Part shown: one piece after another, positions 12,072 to 23,493 of the stretch
How the letters are laid out: every line of letters begins with the position of its first letter
Position numbering within the stretch: the first letter of the stretch is position 1
Assembly: GCA_014529385.2 (NCBI GenBank)
Contig: CM043964.1
Span: 4,644,997-4,708,996, forward strand
DNA length: 64,000 bases
Source: Adiantum capillus-veneris
Lineage: Eukaryota > Streptophyta > Polypodiopsida > Polypodiales > Pteridaceae
Direction: 5' to 3'
The notes under the pieces: generated by a model
Databases searched by the model: none
The model's input: the letters and a program-made list of their open reading frames with translations, nothing else
What the model was told of the DNA's origin: nothing
Position numbers and translations under genes: made by a program

Positions 12072-12466
12072 AAAACGTGTACAATTGAGGGTAAATGGAA
12101 CAGCCATGAGACTAATGAGTGCTATTTTCGACCAAAGTATGATGTGAATGTTCAGTACGTGCCCATGAGGCCACAAGGACAACCCATGTACAGATACCAG
12201 CCTAATATGGCACCAGCTCAAAGACCACCAATGGGTATGGAAAGAACTCAACCTGTGTTCGGTCAAAAACCTCCATATCTAGGACATAAATGCAGTGCTT
12301 GTAAAGTACATGCATTCAGAAGGAGTCATAGATGAACAAGTGCTAGTGCCTGTTACACCCTATGCTGAGCCTAGTCCATCTACAATATTGGTAGAAAGAC
12401 ATTGGTACAATTCGTCCACCACGAAAGGAAGAACCTATGACTTATGCTCCACCATAGCTTGCACCA

Positions 12467-12680
12467 ATGTATTATGTAGATAATCAAGGTGTTAGACCTC
12501 CTATGGCAAGACCCATGGTTAAGCCAAGAACGAGAAACTGTCATAACTGTGGTGCAGATGATCATTGTAGAAATGAATGCCCAGATCCTGACGAGAACAT
12601 TAAGCCGATTGAAGCTTATTGCATACAATGTTGCAAAAAGGGAGGACACTTCCCGTAAGATTGTCCAAAAAATCCTTTAA
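12467..12680 (+). pseudogene. Gag zinc-knuckle region
   Basis: The translation has CHNCGADDHCRNEC, an exact C-x2-C-x4-H-x4-C zinc knuckle for RNA binding. A second, irregular knuckle follows (CIQC, then H, then C), with one extra residue before the His and an in-frame TAA between the His and the last Cys. Confidence 0.8.
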
Positions 12681-12712
12681 AAAATGGTAAAATAGTAGTA
12701 AACATAGTCCAA

Positions 12713-13444
12713 GTGATACCTAGTAGCTCATCTGAGAGTGAACCGATTGTTCCAATCAAGGTAATCACCAGAGGCCAGGCTAAGAAAAAGAAAAATAACT
12801 CCTCCGATGATTCAGAGAATAAAAAAATTGCCTCTCAAAAGACCAAAAGAAGCAGAAGCAATAGATATGAGATGAGAAGGCAGAAACAAAAGGCTAAAAT
12901 CAAGGAGAAAGTAAAGAAGCTATTCCAGGAAAAGGTAAAAGAAACTGGAAGCGAAGTCAAGGAAACAAACGTGAAATTTGGATGATTAATTTTGGTTGAT
13001 AAAATTTTTAAGCCTATTAATGCAGCCTTGGAATCCTACCAAGTGAGACTTAAAGCAAGACAAAACATGGAAAACAAATGGAAAGACTATCCTTCTCCAC
13101 ACATGGAAGCAGCTAAGCTTGAAGCTTATCAAACTTTGGTAAGAATCACACAAGAAATGCTAGAAAAACAAAAACCCAAGCTCGAAAGTATGGCAAAATC
13201 TAAGGAGCTTGTGGTAAGAGACACTAAAGAAAAATCTGAAGTGGTGGTAGAATCCCACATTGAACCAAAAGAGAAAGAACTTATAGTGCCTGACAACGAA
13301 GATGCCTTAGATGGAATTCCATTTGTAGAGGAAGACTGGCCAGGACACTTATGGGAAAAAGTCAGAGAGATCAATGATGGAAGCCAAACTCTAAAGTCAA
13401 CTCCTATAGCTAGAGGAAGTTTGGTTAGACAATATACCTCGTGA
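12713..13444 (+). pseudogene. Charged linker between gag knuckles and protease
   Basis: Two adjoining frames (12713-12985, then 12992-13444 in a different frame) encode a very Lys/Glu/Ser-rich, probably disordered and partly coiled-coil segment. No enzyme motif is seen. Its position between the knuckles and the protease fits the variable linker of Tat-type polyproteins. Confidence 0.55.
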
Positions 13445-13509
13445 TATGAACATAGACATACAATCCTTCTATGGGGATTGCAGATCTGAAGCTTCAGGAA
13501 TGTTGAAAC

Positions 13510-14574
13510 TTGACCTTGAAAACATTACCCTCTTACTTGGGAGATAACGAAGATGAATCCATAGTGTCCAGGACCACTCAATTAAAAAGAGCAAAGCAGA
13601 CCCTAGAAGTAGACAACATTCATTCAATCATGTCTACACCTATCCAATGCACTCTTACTTTGGGAGAACTATTTAAAATTAGACCATATTTATGGAATGA
13701 TCTACAAAAAACCCTAGAGAAGGTGGGGATAACGGGGCTAATCTAATTTTTTTTGGGAAAATTGAGAAATGAAATGGACAACAAAGAGATTCGATTTGTT
13801 CCAATGAACAAAGTTGGAGAATATTACAAAGGGGAAGAAGAAAACACAACTCCTCCAGTGAAGTATAATGACATTGAAACCATGGAAATACTGGATAGTG
13901 GGGTAGGTATAGCCATAGCAACGAAAGCACTATGGGAATCGTGGGGATAGCCAACCACCATTAGACAAACTTGAATGAAATTGCAATTGGCTGATGGACA
14001 CATTGAAATACCATTAGGACTACTTGAAAAAGTGATAGTCAATTCTTGTGGGATTGAATATCAACACACTTTTGCGATAGTAGACTTTGGAAAAAAACTC
14101 AATTATGAAATCAAATTGGGAAGACCTTTCATACGACAGGTACATCTTTTCCAAGATTGGAAAAACAATTATCTGTACTTAAAGCAAGTGGGATCTATAG
14201 AAAGGGTTAATCTAAAAGATCACACTTATAGAGACATCATGAAAATGCCCATACAAGAGTTTGATTCAGTCTCTTCGACTGAAACTAAGCTTCCATCGTG
14301 GTTGAACAAAGACACTCCTACTTGGATGTGCGGAGCTTCAAAAAATGGGAGTTTAGAACGAGAAGAATATATTTTAGAAAGGGATTGCAAAGAGGAATCC
14401 TATGTACCTGAACCCTTTTCAGAGCATTTGTTTGAGCCCTTTGAGTGGACTCAAATTTTAGCGACATCGGATGTATCTGTGAATATGTCTATGCCTACTC
14501 AATTTTGCAATGAGGACGGCTATGAAATAATTCCCATCCACATGATTTCAACCCTCTGGAACCCAAGGACTTGA
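13510..14574 (+). pseudogene. Retropepsin-type aspartic protease and flanks
   Basis: The protease core starts in the 13753-13950 frame, with ILDSGVGIAI as the D-S/T-G active-site loop. It continues after an in-frame break into 13975-14574, where the frame has QLADGHIEIP, then FAIVDF and LGRPFI, which match the flap and the C-terminal psi-loop strand. The protease would cleave the gag-pol precursor. The tail beyond residue ~60 of the second piece is a linker with no known fold. The stops between 13948 and 13974 break the enzyme between active site and flap. Confidence 0.75.
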
Positions 14575-14636
14575 TGAAAGCTCAACAAGTCTTTTAAGAC
14601 CTCTACTACGATGCAACGAATGAGTTAGACGAACAT

Positions 14637-15221
14637 GTGAGAGCTAAGCTACTCATGAAAGGAGGGGAGGAAAAGTTTTTTGACTTTCCTAACCAGAAAC
14701 CGAAAAGACATAGACGGAAAAGAGACACCAAAAACGTGAAAGCTAGACCTATGCTATCAGTCTCCAGTAGAACACAGTTCCTGATGCAGATAGATGCACA
14801 TGATGGTGTCACAGACAAAATTAGTGGCAGATATCCTTCAAATGAAAATCCACAAATGTCGAAAACATTGAGAAAAACAAGGAAGGATACTCAAAAAAAG
14901 CCAAAAAAACAGGAAAAGGAGTCAACCATGACACGAGTTGAGCGGGAAAAGAAGTATCAAGAGTTGAAAAAATCTCTAAAGGAGATATATACAACCAAAA
15001 GGGAAACCAAAGAAGAGGATGGTAGAGTTGTAATGAGTGTTCCATCCCACTACAAAAATTATACTCTCCAAGATCAAAAAATCATAGTTGAACAACCGGT
15101 TAGAGAACTACGAAAACAGGGTGAGTCCTATGAAGGGCCTGGAAATGCTAAAAAGATAGATTTGGCTGAACCAGGAGAAGACCGTAGGGCTACCTACATT
15201 GCAAATGGCCGAACAAAATAA
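14637..15221 (+). pseudogene. Linker between protease and RT
   Basis: A basic, Lys/Arg/Glu-rich 194-codon segment. It ends in the conserved L-A-E-P-G-E motif followed by RATYIA that commonly precedes the RT in Tat/Athila polyproteins. A TAA at 15219-15221 interrupts it. Confidence 0.65.
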
Positions 15222-15960
15222 GAAGAAGATATTTTACTAAGCTTACTAAAAGAATACCGAGATATCTTCGCTTGGTCTTACAAGGATCTCAAGGGTGTTG
15301 ATCCAGAAATCTGTCAACATACCATACCCATAGAGATGCTACAAAACCAAGTAGACAAAGGCCATACACATATAATGAAACATTTACCAAGAAGATTAAA
15401 GAAGAGATTGAAAAGCTCAAGGAATCTGAATTCATCTATGAAAATGAACACACAGATTGGGTGTCTCCAATTGTGGTAGTACCCAAGAAGAATGGAAAAT
15501 TACGAGTGTGTGTCAATCTCAAGAAAGTGAATGCAGCTACCATTAGAGACAACTTTCCTCTTCCAATCACTGAGCATGTGTTAGAACGAGTTTCAGATAA
15601 AGAAGCATACAATTTCTTAGATGGTTTCTCGGGATACAATCAACTTTTGGTTGACCCAAAAGATCAGCATAAAACTGCTTTTGCAACGGAATGGGGTATT
15701 TTTGCCTATCGGGTTATGCCGTTTGGGTTATCTAATGCTCTTGCCACATTTCAGAGATAGATGAGCCATGCTTTTAAAGAATATCTTAGGAACTTCTTGG
15801 AATATATAAAGATGATCTATGTGTACATTCATCAATCCGAGCTGATCATTTTGAACATCTCAAAAAGGTATTCAAAAAATGTAGACTTTATAGGATTTGT
15901 CTAAATCATAAAAAATGCACTTTCATCGGTAGACAAGGGAAAATTCTTGGACATATAGTG
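15222..15960 (+). pseudogene. Tat-like reverse transcriptase
   Basis: Starts with the pre-RT segment YRDIFAWSY. The RT fingers and palm are readable at 15461-15760: VVVPKKNGKLRVCV, then FLDGFSGYNQ, then MPFGLSNALATFQR. A TAG follows at 15758-15760. The active-site box then appears in another frame as Y-K-D-D-L, keeping both Asp residues. At least one indel and one stop separate the palm from the active site. Confidence 0.85.
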
Positions 15961-16716
15961 TCAAAAAATGGCATAGCTACTGATATGGATAAAATTCATG
16001 TCATTGTTGATTTGCCTAGACCAACAACAGCCAAGGGGGTTCAAGCCTTCAAGGGGCATTGTGGATATTACAAACGGTTCATTTACATGTACGCTATAAT
16101 TGCAAAACCCATGTATAGCTTGATTACACACTTTGAGTGGACTGAACCATGTGAAGAATCCTTCATGAAGCTTAAGGAAGCTCTCACTTCAGCTCCAATA
16201 TTGAAAGCACAAGATTGGAATAATATATTCCACATACATGTAGATGCTTCCAATTTTGCCATAGGGTGTATACTAGCTCAACTAGGAGAGGAGAAATTTG
16301 ATTTTCCTATTTCTTATGCTAGCCGACAGTCGAACATGGCAAAAAAGAATTACACCACCACCGAAAGCGAAGGATTAGGAATGATCTATGCCGTAAAAAA
16401 GTATAGATATTACCTATTAGCAAACAAATTTGTGCTCTTCGTGGACCACCAAGCCTTATTGTACTTGGTCAACAAGCCATGCAACACAAGAAAAATAGTG
16501 AGATGGTTTATCATTATTCTCGAATTTGATTTCATTATGGTTGTAAAAAAGGGAACTACTCATCAAAGACCAGATCATTTGTCAAGGATTGTTTCAGGGG
16601 AATCACCTAAAGGGATAGATGATGATCTACCATATGCCTATTTGTTCTCCGTGGAAATGATACATCGATGGTTGGACAATATGGTGTTATTGATGACCAT
16701 AGCTCAAGTGGACTAG
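15958..16716 (+). pseudogene. RT connection and RNase H
   Basis: A 252-codon open stretch. It begins in the RT connection (IVSKNGIATD, then GYYKRFI) and continues into RNase H with HVDASNF, TESEGLGM, FVDHQALL and RPDHLSRI, so all four RNase H carboxylates (D, E, D, D) are present. It would degrade the RNA strand of the RNA:DNA hybrid. The frame ends with a TAG at 16714-16716. Confidence 0.88.
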
Positions 16717-16854
16717 CAAATTCCTATAACAATCGGATTTCTTACGCAATTGATTATGTATCAATTACTAGCTGGTAGGCTATACAAAAGAAACTGAGAT
16801 GGAATATTGCTCTTATGCATTAATCCTGAAGAGAAAAACCAATATCTAAGTCAA

Positions 16855-17403
16855 GAACATTTACCATAGTAGGACTTCACTTTGTGGAAGACCAAACTAT
16901 GCAAAGGATCTTGAGACTTGGAGTATTCTGGCCAACTATGAGGAGTGATGTTCGCTCTTTCGTAAAGGATTGTCCTCAATGTAAAAAACAAACACCCATA
17001 CCTCATGTAAGATTGTTTCAAATGTCACTTGTGCCTAAGTGGAGTCACTATCTAGTCACTTACTTATCGAGCCGAACATTTTCTGAGGATATGAGTTAAC
17101 ATCGTCAAAGAGCAATTGAAACAGAAGCAAGAGACTATTCTCTTATTGGAAACCAGTTGTATTGGAGAGATAAGGATCAACATTTGTGTCTTTGTGCTAA
17201 TGAAGACAAATATATTCCGATTATAAAACAAGCACAAGCTAGATTAGGTGGAGGTCACTTTTCTAGTGAGACCACCACAATAGCAATCTTAATGGCAGGC
17301 ATATGGTGTCCAACACTTTTTGCAGATGCCAAAGAGTATGTTCGAAGGTTTGATGCTTGTCAACGATCTAAAATTCCAACACGAGTAGATAGCATGCCCT
17401 TAA
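16855..17403 (+). pseudogene. Integrase N-terminal region with two zinc-binding modules
   Basis: Two HHCC-like modules lie in tandem. The first, about 16860-17000, has GLHF, then GVFWPTM and C-P-Q-C. The second, 17157-17403, has GGGHFSS, then GIWCPTLFADAKEY and F-D-A-C, where the first Cys of the usual C-x2-C has become Phe (TTT). Between them a TAA at 17097-17099 breaks the frame. The second module runs into the DNA transposon insertion at the TTAA at 17400. Confidence 0.75.
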
Positions 17404-18724
17404 CACTAGGTTGGTAATGGGACACTTTTATGTCCTGTGAAGTGACCATTTTCCTTGAATTATGTCAAGAGTTGTAAAATGGATTTTGAGGTGCTATTGG
17501 TCTAGAGAGTTGTCTCATGAGCTGAAAAAAACTTGACATTTTTTTGGAATATCAATTCCATCTTTAACCTTGTCCTTGCACAACATTTCACAACCTAAAC
17601 TGTATGAAAAAACGGGTCCTGTTTTTGGCTTTTTTCCACTTTTTGCAACTATACCACTCTAGAATTCATGTTTGTGAGGTCTATAATGCTAGAGAACTAT
17701 CTTTAGTAGTCCTCAACATGTCCTGATGCTTCTAGGGAGAAATAAATGTTAAAGTTGTAAGTTATGACCAAATTACAAAAATTGTCAAATCTTGTTTTTT
17801 AGCTAATTTTAGCTCTTCTATGATTTTTTTGGTGACTTCCATGATATCCAAATACAGTTTTGATTTTATATGTCGCATATTGTAACATAAAGCTAATATT
17901 CCTTAAGTTTTGGGGCACCTAATACCCTATTTTGCATAGTAGACAACGATGGTTGATTTTTTCAATTATAGAAGAAAACGAAACATTCTAGTATATCAAG
18001 TATAGCTTTTTCAATATTGTTAGTTTCTTGTGACAACTACATGCATTTTGTAGGTAGTAACCATATCTAGTCATAAGGATCAAATTTGGATAGATATTGA
18101 ATAGTTTCTATGGGATTCTACAACTCATAATGTTGAACCCAGTTTTTTCATGTTTGCTGTATTTAGCACTTCACCTTTGTCCCCAAGATTCCCCTTGGTA
18201 AGAGATGTATTATTCTTTTGACATGCTCCATGGCTCCTTATGAACCTAAAGGACAATAGAGAACTAAGAAAACATGCATATATTATTTGTATTGAGTGTG
18301 GCTATAGAAACTTTGATGATAGGTTTGCAAAATGGTAAAAATTCAACTTTTTTGTACCTATTTCTTTTGGCAAAACAAAAAATAGTGAGTGAGAAGCAAT
18401 CATATGTTCTAATCCCCAATCCATTGAAGTTAACTAGGGAATTTATCTCAAGTCCTAAAAAAATCCCTAATATTATTTTTATGCAACAAAACATAAGAAA
18501 TGAATGTTTTGTTGAAAATGTACTGGTCCATCAACTTTGGAGGCTTGGTGTGACCAAAAGATGAGAAATTTTACAAGTTTATTATTTTTTACATGTGTAG
18601 TAGGCCTTGAACTATAACCTCATGAAAGGATTTTACAAAATGAGTGGATCTACTATGGTTTTGGAGGTATTTTTCAAAACCTTGAAAGGACTCTTTTATG
18701 TCCTGTTAGGTTACCAACTTAGTG
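17404..18724. mobile_element. 1,321-bp non-autonomous DNA transposon in the integrase
   Basis: Terminal inverted repeats: CACTAGGTTGGTAA on the left and TTACCAACTTAGTG on the right, 13 of 14 bases matching. A palindrome-like GGACACTTTTATGTCC / GGACTCTTTTATGTCC occurs near both ends. TTAA flanks both sides (17400-17403, 18725-18728). Taking out the insert with one TTAA brings the two halves of the integrase into one frame. No transposase is encoded inside. Because TTAA is a palindrome, the target duplication could be read as TA, TTA, TAA or TTAA, so the superfamily stays open. Confidence 0.85.
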
Positions 18725-19234
18725 TTAAGACCAATGACGGGAGCTAGAGCTTTCACAAAATGGGGGATAGACTTTGTTGGGCCAATACAACCACCCACTT
18801 ATAGAACCCAAGCTCAATATATCATTGTAGCTACGGACTATTTGACTAAGTGGGCCGAGTCTAAAGCAACTCAAAAGAATGATGCCAGAACCACTGGCGC
18901 ATTCTTAGATGAGTATGTGCTCACGAGATATGGACTGCCATTAAAAATTGTCAGTGATAGAGGAACTCATTTCCTCAATGAGGTAATTGAGTATTTGCTT
19001 CATGAATTTATGGTCATCCATAACAAATCAACTCCCTATCACCCACAAGCAAATGAAAAAGCTGAGCATACGAATAAGATTCTTAGCTCGGTTTTGACTA
19101 AAGTGATTAGTTCAAGAAGGACAGACTGGGAAATGAATCTCCATGCACCTCTATGGGCTTATCGAGTTTCATTCAAAATAGTTTTAAATGCTACACTCTT
19201 TAATCTTGTTTATGGTCTTGATGTCATACTATGA
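18725..19234 (+). pseudogene. Integrase catalytic core
   Basis: Continues the Tat-like integrase after the insertion. KWGIDFVGPI holds the first catalytic Asp, IVSDRGTHF the second, and EKAEHTNK the Glu. The frame stays open for about 170 codons until a TGA at 19232-19234, in the segment LVYGLDVIL, where related integrases continue. Confidence 0.88.
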
Positions 19235-19665
19235 ATAGAATTTCTATTGCCGACACTAAGGGTAGCAAAGGATCTTGAGTGGACTAGACATGAATTGTCA
19301 AAAAGACTTGAAGATTTAGAAAAGCTAGATGAGCAAAGGCTAAAAGCTGTATCTCACATCTATGCACAAAAGCGGAAACAAAAATAGTTTTTGATTCCCA
19401 TCTAATTACAAAAATATTCAAAAAAGGGGACTTAGTGCTAGTCTATTCCCTTAAGCAACATATTCCCAAGTTTAAGAAAAAGAAAAATGGACCGTTTATC
19501 ATTGAAGATGTATCTCCAAGTGGAGCAGTTAAGCTATCCACCCAAGATGGTGAACCAATGGCTAATTGGATTAGCGGATGCCGCTTAAAGAATTGCAATT
19601 TTCCACTAACCAATGAATTGCTAGAACGAATGTATGCCACTAAGAAAATGAAGATAAAAAGACTG
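19235..19665 (+). pseudogene. Integrase C-terminal domain
   Basis: After one or more frame breaks, the frame open from 19435 gives KNGPFIIEDVSPSGAVKL and then the N-W-x-S-G-x-R-L-K segment, the usual end of gypsy integrases. No chromodomain follows, which is one reason to put the element outside the chromoviruses. Confidence 0.7.
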
Positions 19666-20225
19666 CAGGTTATTGATGAAGCCCAAGAGGAAGCTTGGCT
19701 TTGGGTACTTAAAAGGAAAGCTGCCCTCAAGAACCATCAACCTATTCCCATCAACACCTTGGAAATAGATGACCGACAATGGGAATTGCCAAAATATGCA
19801 ACGTTAATAGACGAGGAATGGTTAGATGGAATGGACCTTCGCATCAAAGTACAACTCAATAATCATAGCATGAATGCATTGGTTGATACAGGAGATCGAG
19901 GTAATGCAGTTAGTTATTCCACGTACAAGAAAGCAACAAGTCAGTCTTTGACAGAGCAGGAATAACGACAATAAAAGGATGCAACAAGAACCCAACACCA
20001 ACATTGGGATTAGTCAACTTAAACGTGATAGTACATGGATGTTCATGCCCTCATTGGTGTGTATGCCTACCAGATGAACACATGAATGAGACAATGATTC
20101 TAGGAATCTCATGGATGTGGACATACAAAGCACTACCAGATTGGGATACAAATCAGCTCAAGCTATCACCTAAAGGCAAGCAACTCATTGTTTCAATTGC
20201 ACCAATCAAGGAGGAATGGAAATGA
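19666..20225 (+). pseudogene. Second retropepsin-like domain downstream of integrase
   Basis: Directly after the integrase C-terminus the same frame continues (to 19965) through a Trp-rich linker into IKVQLNNHSMNALVDTGDRG, which carries a D-T-G triad in the hydrophobic context of a retropepsin active site. After a frameshift near 19950, the frame at about 19955-20225 gives a beta-rich stretch ending in MILGISWMW, matching the I-L-G-x-x-W strand near the C-terminus of retropepsins. The element already has a protease upstream of RT, so this is a second copy. It could be an acquired extra domain or an unrelated element fused by recombination. Confidence 0.6.
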
Positions 20226-22637
20226 AGCAATCAACTGACCAAGCCATGAAGCAATCAATCTTCTTCATCCTATTGACAAGCAAATACTACAGGTAGCATG
20301 CAAGGAGTCAGCAAATTTGGGTACCGAAAGTACAGCTTAAGGACAAGCCGAATCAAATCTAAGTGCCCAAAACATCATCGACGATACCAAAGATGGTTTC
20401 AAAGGTCAAAACACAGAGACCAGCATCACCGAGCTAGGAACCTAACCCAAAATGGATTTTGGCAGGAAAAAGAGCACTCATCTTCTTCGCAAATGGGAAA
20501 ACCAATCAAGCAATGGAGAGTTAAGCCTCAAAAACCTCAACCACACCGTTCTACACCAAACAAACCAAGGTATCAATGGCGAGTAAAAGATCGACAACGG
20601 TCAAAAGTGCTACCAACAGCTCAGGAAATCAGCGTGCTAAAGCATCCTCATGGCACAATCAAGCAAAGAGCACACAACCTACAAGAATTTCTCTTTGGCA
20701 GACAGCATTAGCAAGCCTCGACATTAGAAACCCTTGAGTTAATTACTCAAGACCCAACTCTTGCACATCGTAATGGTTTAAATTGCATTGATCTTCAAAG
20801 CACGGTAGAGCCAACCAAGGCTACGCATAGACACAATTGTTCAACCCATGCACAGAGTCATCGTGGAGTACGCCATCTAGGAGGGGTGAAAGAGTACTAA
20901 GTAATTAAGGGCTATGTTGAAAGAAGGAGGAAAAAAGATTGATGTTAACGTATGATTTTTTGCAAAATTACCTAATAATGCCCTTATAAATCATCAACAG
21001 GGGAATTTAACTGATGATATCTCCCCCATGAGTGTACATAATGTATATTTTATCAAAAAATCATCAAACTATGGTCCTTTTTTATTATTTTTCATCATTT
21101 TTCTTGATATTGAGACTTAAAAATAGAGAAATCCCACAAAAAATAATAAAGCTATGGTTTTTAATGTATTTTCTCAATTACTGGATTTTCACTTTTCTTT
21201 TTTAGCGCATTTTGTTATTTTTTAATATTTTTTAATAAACAGGTAAAAAATTGATAATAAATAGCAAAGGAGCTCAGATGGAAAAACTGAAGACACGGTG
21301 TTGATAAGAAAGACAAGGCAAAAAAGCACATAAAATTTCAATGAAATCGAAAGGTGGAAGCGGAAAGCCTAAATTAGGCGGCCATACCTACTTTTGCAGA
21401 ATTCTTGTAGAATGAGCTACAGGAATTCGATTGGGAAAAATTTTGAGTCTAACATAGATTTCATGGCCTAATAGGACTAACGGGGGAATCTGGGGAAAAA
21501 TGGTCCGGAAAGGCCGAGTATAGATATCCCAGGTAGGCTAAAACCACCTCATTTCCACTTGTTGCCTTTGGACAGAGAGCTTTTCGACCTCTTTTACGCG
21601 TCTTTTTCGGAGTCTACAGTCACCCGTTTTCAGCGCCGTCTCACACGAAACATGAGAGGTAAGTTCTTTACTCAACAATGATGCATTTTGTATGGCCGGA
21701 AGCTAGTCTAAACCCTTAGAAAAAACCCTAGAATCTGAGCAGTGTATGAAAACCTACAACCAAAAATCAACCATAGTGGCCCGTCAGCTCAACCAAATCG
21801 GATGATATTTGAACTGTAGCATGCCCCAACATAATAGAACACTTCTATATCACCACTTGACCATTCGGCAAGGGTCGAGGGATCGCAAGTAGAAAAGCTA
21901 GGTTTTTGACAGATGCCATAATTGGGTTCTGACTCCACAGAGAGCTTGCATACGAGGTCTACATACAATGTATATGATTGGTTTTGTGAAATCAATCAAG
22001 CAAAGCGTCACATTCGACATCTGAGGTCAAATTGACTATGAGTTGCTTCACAACTATGTTGCGAACAAGTCGAAAGACTTAAAAGTGACTAACCAACACA
22101 AATGGCAGTGTAGTCACAGAAATCCGTAATTTCAGAGTTGACAAAGCACAAAGTGATGCCGGCAAGACCAAACTTTACCAAATTCAATTTAGGACTTGTT
22201 TTAGGTGTATAGATAGTGTTTAGGTCAAAACATTTAAGTTTTACAAGAAAAATGTGACTGTTGTCTCAAAATTTCTTTACATCTACGGTTTTAGAGACGT
22301 AAAGCCTAAATCTGGCACCATTTTCACCCTATGCATCCAAATGAGCCAATACTTCATTCAGAGTATCTATTTGGTATATACTTCGGCCTGTAATGCCAAG
22401 TTTGCAAAAAGTTGAAGAAATTACTAAGCTGTAAATAATTGTGATATTTACTTTTGTTGCAAATTTTGTATTGACTTTATGAATTTGATCTTTACATGTT
22501 TTTATGCATCTATGCATGTTCAAAAATTGATTTGAAGAAAATTGGACCAAAATTGTCAGCATTTCAGCCTAAAGGATATTTCAGAGAGAATCTGCAAAAT
22601 TTGCTAACATTGACACTCTATTTACTCAACAGAAGCC
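20226..22637. other. Non-coding spacer after the Tat-like pol
   Basis: A basic frame at 20298-20711 is biased in composition and probably not a gene. A purine-rich run ending near 20940 (GAAGGAGGAAAAAAGAT) followed by TGATGTTAACG looks like a polypurine tract plus LTR start, but a better polypurine tract and LTR start lie at 26.2 kb. The rest is AT-rich, with one more TAAATAAT-type near-palindrome at about 22430. No gene is seen. Confidence 0.45.
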
Positions 22638-23493
22638 ATGCAAGCCGCAGAGAGGGCCAAGAAGAAGCTCTTGCAAAAGGAGAAGCTGCAAGAGCTACCA
22701 CCATATCAACTAGACCCCGATTCAGTCAAGAATACCAAAGCGACCTATCTCTCAAAGTAACAGCTTGAAGAGCACAACACCACAGTGTTCACCGGCAGAT
22801 TCAAGAGTGAGGAAGGACATCATGTAGAGCTGCAACTTCTACCAAAAGGAGTGTATGATGTCGTCGCAAAGCCCGAGGGCCGAGACCAAAGAAGCCAACT
22901 GAAGGCTAGGACTAAGAGATTTCTATGAACAAGATTCGTGTGGAGTGGACTTCCAAAAAGCTTATGCGATCTTGTACACAATCAAAGAAGATGGAACCGC
23001 TCAAATCTCTGACCCACAAGGGAATAAGGTTGAAGTAGTGATTACCAAGGAGATAGTGGCAGAAGCACTAAGATTGCCAACAGAGGGAATGACAATGAGG
23101 GCGAGGAATAGAAATACGGCAAGAACCTTCATCAAGGAAACCACCGCTGCTACATTTGCAAACCTCATTCAGAAATAGGTGGAAGAGCCTGCAAGATTGT
23201 ACCACCAGCACTTTCACTTTCTTGCCAAAAGACCGCCGAGGTATACGACACCAAATCATGCGGTTGCCACAACCTTTACACAAGTTCTCAAATCAACAAC
23301 CCGACAACCAATTGACCATGCACAATATATTTTTTCCACATTAAAGGGGACAAAGAAAGAGGAAAAAATTACATACCTGGAAGCACCAGAGGTTTTGACC
23401 AGGATTGCATACCATGCTATCGGCATGGCTGACAACTTGACACCTGCCCCAGATCAGAACACTTCGATAGTTTCAGCACAACCTTCCTCTTGA
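22638..23493 (+). pseudogene. Extra ORF of a Tat-type element, N-terminal part
   Basis: An ATG at 22638 follows an acceptor-like TTTACTCAACAG. The first frame is a short charged helix (AAERAKKKLLQKEKLQEL). Another frame (22945-23178) gives a globular segment with VDFQKAYAILYT and VITKEIVAEALRLP, and 23179-23493 continues it after an in-frame TAG. The pattern of a strand ending in V-x-I-T-x-E-I-x-x-E-A-L-x-L-P is typical of the putative plant transposon protein domain found in extra ORFs of Tat-lineage elements. The biochemical role of that family is unknown. Several stops and one shift make this copy defective. Confidence 0.5.

Larger units (their letters stand above)
10530..20225 (+). mobile_element. 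Tat/Athila-like Ty3/gypsy element, gag-pol region
   Basis: A plus-strand gag-pol with order gag, CCHC knuckles, protease, RT, RNase H, two zinc-binding integrase modules, integrase core, integrase C-terminus and an extra retropepsin-like domain. There is no chromodomain. The RT box FLDGFSGYNQ and the PLPI/RVMPFGLSNA context are typical of the Tat/Athila branch. Reading frames shift repeatedly and several stops interrupt them, so the copy is dead. A DNA transposon sits inside the integrase at 17404-18724. No LTR pair could be assigned. Confidence 0.85.

Noticed and set aside
20922-20950. Polypurine tract and LTR start at 20.94 kb ending the Tat-like element
   Set aside because: Possible, but no matching 5' LTR was found, and a similar tract at 26.2 kb after an extra ORF fits at least as well. 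Left as undecided.
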